DNA of 64,000 nucleotides from NCBI RefSeq assembly GCF_001439735.1, contig NZ_JYLN01000013.1:1-64000 (forward strand). The letters are read 5' to 3'. The notes beneath the pieces were generated by a model. That model was not told where the DNA came from. It saw only the letters and a list, made by a program, of their open reading frames with translations, and did not search any database. Origin of the DNA: Pseudomonas paralactis. Lineage in GTDB: Bacteria; Pseudomonadota; Gammaproteobacteria; Pseudomonadales; Pseudomonadaceae. A program made the position numbers and the translations under genes. Of the stretch, positions 60,134 through 64,000 are shown piece after piece; position 1 is the stretch's first letter; each line of letters opens with the position of its first letter.

Positions 60134-60607
60134 ATGGCAATCGATATTGGTATCAGTGAAGAAGACCGTAAGTCCATCGTCGACGGACTTTCACGACTGC
60201 TGTCCGATACCTATGTTCTGTATCTGAAAACCCACAACTTCCATTGGAACGTCACAGGCCCCATGTTTCGTACGCTGCACTTGATGTTCGAGGAGCAGTA
60301 CAACGAATTGGCGCTGGCGGTGGACTCCATTGCCGAGCGCATCCGTGCCCTGGGTTTCCCGGCGCCGGGCGCCTATTCGATTTACGCCCGCCTGTCTTCG
60401 ATCAAGGAAGAAGAGGGTGTGCCGAGTGCCGAAGAGATGATCAAGCAACTGGTGGCCGGCCAGGAAGCCGTTACCCGTACCGCGCGAGGCATCTTCCCGC
60501 TGCTCGACAAGGTCAGCGATGAACCGACGGCCGACCTGTTGACCCAGCGTATGCAGGTACACGAGAAAACCGCGTGGATGCTGCGTTCCCTGCTCGAAAA
60601 CCAGTAA
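60134..60607 (+). CDS. dps: Dps-type DNA-binding mini-ferritin
   Basis: A 157-residue ferritin-like protein forming a dodecamer that oxidises iron with H2O2 and protects DNA. Ferroxidase ligands at the subunit interface align with E. coli Dps: His37 and His49 from one subunit (HNFHWN; LHLM), and Glu53, Asp64 and Glu68 (MFEEQ; AVDSIAER) from the other. An in-frame ATG 30 bp upstream exists, but GAAGGGG precedes the ATG at 60134. No terminator of note follows. Inverted repeats upstream may be regulatory. Position matches PA0962. Confidence 0.94.
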   Translation: MAIDIGISEEDRKSIVDGLSRLLSDTYVLYLKTHNFHWNVTGPMFRTLHLMFEEQYNELALAVDSIAERIRALGFPAPGAYSIYARLSSIKEEEGVPSAEEMIKQLVAGQEAVTRTARGIFPLLDKVSDEPTADLLTQRMQVHEKTAWMLRSLLENQ

Positions 60608-60788
60608 CTGTCGAATCCGGGCGGCGCTGTTTCGGCGCTGCCTGCTTGTTTCCCTGCGCTTCCTGGCTTTGTCCTACGACTAACGACTCCCCGTCTTCTG
60701 GCTGCTGCACGCCTGGTGCTGTTTTATAGGCCCATCGTTCAATGGGAGAAGCCCATTGGCTGCTGTTTGGCAATGGAGTGTCGGGTGT

Positions 60789-61142
60789 ATGTCACGTGGA
60801 ATGGGTAAAGGAGTGATGGAAACCTGTGGTTTTCACAAGATAAAGGTCGACCCTTTTGCGAAAGGGTTCGATATGGGGCTGGCAAAGCCGTTGTCGCGGT
60901 CGGTCAGGCTCAATGGGTTTTCGACCTGTCTGCGGCTTGAGCAGATCTACTGGAACATCCTCACGGAGATCGCCAGGATCAACACCTGTTCGGTCAGTGC
61001 CTTGTTGTCCTATGTCGATCGGGAAGTGCATTTGCGCTATGGAGGCGTGAAGAACTTCAGCGGGCTGGTCAGGGTGGTATGCGTGGTGCATGTACTCAAG
61101 GGCCGGGTCGCTCCCGCCGCCGAGGGCACCTTTGCGCCGTAG
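60789..61142 (+). CDS. ribbon-helix-helix domain protein (RHH_4-like)
   Basis: A 117-residue small basic protein. Its core is SRSVRLNGFSTCLRLEQIYWNILTEIARINTCSVSALLS-like, that is a short strand followed by two helices as in the RHH_4 (PF13467) family, then SYVDREVHLRYGGVKNFSGLVRVVCVVHVLK. This suggests DNA binding, though a regulatory target is unknown. The start is uncertain: ATGs at 60789, 60801 and 60816 are in frame. 60789 is used, with GGAG about 11 nt upstream. A GC-rich hairpin (about 61143-61183) follows the stop. Confidence 0.75.
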   Translation: MSRGMGKGVMETCGFHKIKVDPFAKGFDMGLAKPLSRSVRLNGFSTCLRLEQIYWNILTEIARINTCSVSALLSYVDREVHLRYGGVKNFSGLVRVVCVVHVLKGRVAPAAEGTFAP

Positions 61143-61183
61143 CCCGGCGGCCCCAAGCCCGGCCTTCATCCTTGGGGGCCGGG
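61143..61183 (+). terminator. GC-rich hairpin, weak terminator candidate
   Basis: CCCGGCGGCCCCAAG pairs with CTTGGGGGCCGGG except for a GG bulge, immediately after the RHH gene stop. No T-run follows, so its efficiency as a terminator is doubtful. Confidence 0.45.
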
Positions 61184-61312
61184 CCCGGGGCAGAAAGCCG
61201 GCTGCGCTGTGTCGATTTACCAGATATAATCCCGCGCTTTGCTGCGCATGCCGGGGCTTTATGCACAGGGCAGGGCGTGGCGCTGTAACGATCTGATCGC
61301 CGAGACATCTCC

Positions 61313-61534
61313 ATGCCCATGTACGACTATCAATGCGCTTCCTGTGGTCATCAGTTGGAAGCCATTCAGAAGATCAGCGCAGCGCCGCTGGTCGATTGCC
61401 CTGCCTGCCAGGCACCTGAGTTGAAGAAGATGTTGTCCATGCCGGGCTTCCGCCTGAGCGGCAGCGGCTGGTACGAGACTGATTTCAAGACCGGGGCCAA
61501 GAAGAACCTGGCCGGCGGCGACAAAGCAGACTGA
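61313..61534 (+). CDS. FmdB-family zinc-ribbon protein
   Basis: A 73-residue protein. The N-terminal zinc ribbon MPMYDYQCASCGHQLEAIQ with a second knuckle DCPACQAPELKKM supplies four cysteines in CxxC pairs. FRLSGSGWYETDF follows, the FmdB/regulatory motif. Such proteins are common upstream of aspS in gammaproteobacteria. They have been proposed as regulators but none is characterised biochemically. aspS starts 108 bp downstream in the same direction. Confidence 0.92.
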   Translation: MPMYDYQCASCGHQLEAIQKISAAPLVDCPACQAPELKKMLSMPGFRLSGSGWYETDFKTGAKKNLAGGDKAD

Positions 61535-61642
61535 GTTGAACTCTACGCGCAGGGTCCTGCATTATCCGTCCCCTGCTTTAATGTACGGTGACGAGGCGGG
61601 CCTGCCACCGAATTTCGAATTACGAGAAGTGAAACCACGACC

Positions 61643-63418
<1,776 letters not shown>

Positions 63419-63457
63419 GGCTGCAGCGTGAAAGCGCGATAAGGTTGTACGCAGTCA

Positions 63458-63485
63458 AAAAGGCGCATCTTCGGATGCGCCTTTG
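63458..63485 (+). terminator. intrinsic terminator of aspS
   Basis: AAAGGCGCATC pairs with GATGCGCCTTT around the stable tetraloop TTCG, 40 bp past the aspS stop. The T-run is short. Confidence 0.85.
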
Positions 63486-63542
63486 CGTTTAAAAGAGGGA
63501 AATCTCGCCTGGGGCGTAATGGCGTTCAGTTAAGGCTTTTTG

Positions 63543-63638
63543 TAGGAGCGAGCTTGCTCGCGAAAAATTCACAGGCGCCGCGTTCAATCAGGAAGCACGC
63601 GTTTTCGTTGACGTTTTTCGCGAGCAAGCTCGCTCCTA
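63543..63638. repeat. REP inverted pair (TAGGAGCGAGC type)
   Basis: TAGGAGCGAGCTTGCTCGCG and its complement flank about 52 bp. With the aspS terminator it fills the 303-bp gap between aspS and yebC. Spacer similarity to the pairs at 0.2 and 41.3 kb suggests recent copies. Confidence 0.87.
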
Positions 63639-63721
63639 CAGAGGGCGATATACGCTTAACTGAATGGCATTACGCCGGGGGCGGGATTGATAAGGTTTCT
63701 AGAGAATTTCGGAGTTGTGTT

Positions 63722-64000
63722 ATGGCTGGCCATTCCAAGTGGGCGAACATCAAGCACCGCAAAGAGCGTCAGGATGCCAAGAAGGGCAAGATCTTCACCA
63801 AGTGGATTCGCGAACTGACCGTCGCTGCCCGTCAGGGCGGCGGTGACCCAGGCTCCAACCCGCGTCTGCGCCTGGCGCTGGACAAGGCGCTGGGCGCCAA
63901 CATGAGCCGCGACATCATTGACCGCGCCGTGGCCCGTGGCGCCGGTGCGGCCGATACCGACGATATGGTCGAGCTGACCTATGAAGGCTACGGCCCGGGC
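63722..64000 (+). CDS. yebC: YebC/PmpR-family regulator, 5' part (truncated by window end)
   Basis: The first 93 residues of a YebC-family protein run off the window end. AGHSKWANIKHRKERQDAKKGKIFTKWIRELT is the classic N-terminus, and DDMVELTYEGYGPG ends the window. In Pseudomonas the family includes PmpR, reported to repress the quinolone-signal receptor, and relatives assist ribosomes at proline stretches. It usually lies next to ruvC, which would be outside this window. GGAG-like residues precede the ATG. Confidence 0.93.
   Translation, partial: MAGHSKWANIKHRKERQDAKKGKIFTKWIRELTVAARQGGGDPGSNPRLRLALDKALGANMSRDIIDRAVARGAGAADTDDMVELTYEGYGPG

Overview
The window is a chromosomal, essentially core-genome stretch of a fluorescent Pseudomonas, most likely of the P. 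fluorescens group. Family-level matches are close to P. aeruginosa proteins throughout, and the gaps between genes are littered with the paired inverted REP elements typical of P. fluorescens-group genomes: 11 pairs of a 'TGTGGGAGCTGGCTTGCC' type and 5 pairs of a 'TAGGAGCGAGCTTGCTCGCG' type. I see no rRNA, tRNA, CRISPR array, insertion sequence or prophage. 58 genes are called, two cut by the window ends and one a very tentative 18-codon ORF.

Layout. 1-3.0 kb: end of an unknown gene, a dCache chemoreceptor and a DUF454 membrane protein. 3.2-8.2 kb: a haem-sensing island with haem oxygenase, an STN-type TonB receptor, a FecR anti-sigma factor and an ECF sigma factor, with Fur-box-like sites before the sigma and receptor genes. 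8.4-14.7 kb: central glucose metabolism (gap diverging from edd-glk, then gltR-gtrS), with two perfect HexR-type operators between gap and edd. 14.8-17.5 kb: an AraC regulator diverging from a small monooxygenase gene, with paired 21-bp-spaced repeats, then a flavin-reductase-like gene. 17.6-22.3 kb: a 2-oxoglutarate-type transporter with a sigma-54 promoter, a Crc-type A-rich motif and an adjacent NtrC/DctD-like two-component system. 22.6-28.1 kb: fumA, a 2Fe-2S reductase, pykA, a lipoprotein and a PilZ protein. 28.2-34.8 kb: a six-gene overlapping membrane operon (RDD, SpoIIM, DUF4129, DUF4350, MoxR ATPase, DUF58), separated from sbcB by an intergenic region carrying a near-consensus LexA box. 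36.5-43.3 kb: mvaT, purU, a small gene antisense to the end of a YbhN-like gene, a glycosyltransferase/deacetylase-like/YbhN operon and a PctA-like amino-acid chemoreceptor. 43.5-56.2 kb: HerA-like ATPase, dciA, secA, argJ, a Nudix-ThiE fusion, cobalamin adenosyltransferase, sensor kinase, panE, yajQ and mscS. 56.3-64 kb: an OprD-type porin, HIT protein, slyX, a membrane-anchored cold-shock protein, dps, an RHH protein, an FmdB zinc ribbon, aspS and the start of yebC.

Themes. Carbon flow is heavily represented (Entner-Doudoroff genes, pykA, fumA, 2-oxoglutarate uptake), and cis-elements tie it to HexR, sigma-54 and Crc/Hfq control. The most interesting unexplained signals are the LexA box shared by sbcB and the MoxR operon, the AraC operator pairs, the fumA leader hairpin, and the antisense overlap at 38.2-38.35 kb. 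All regulatory sites are motif readings by eye and have not been tested.
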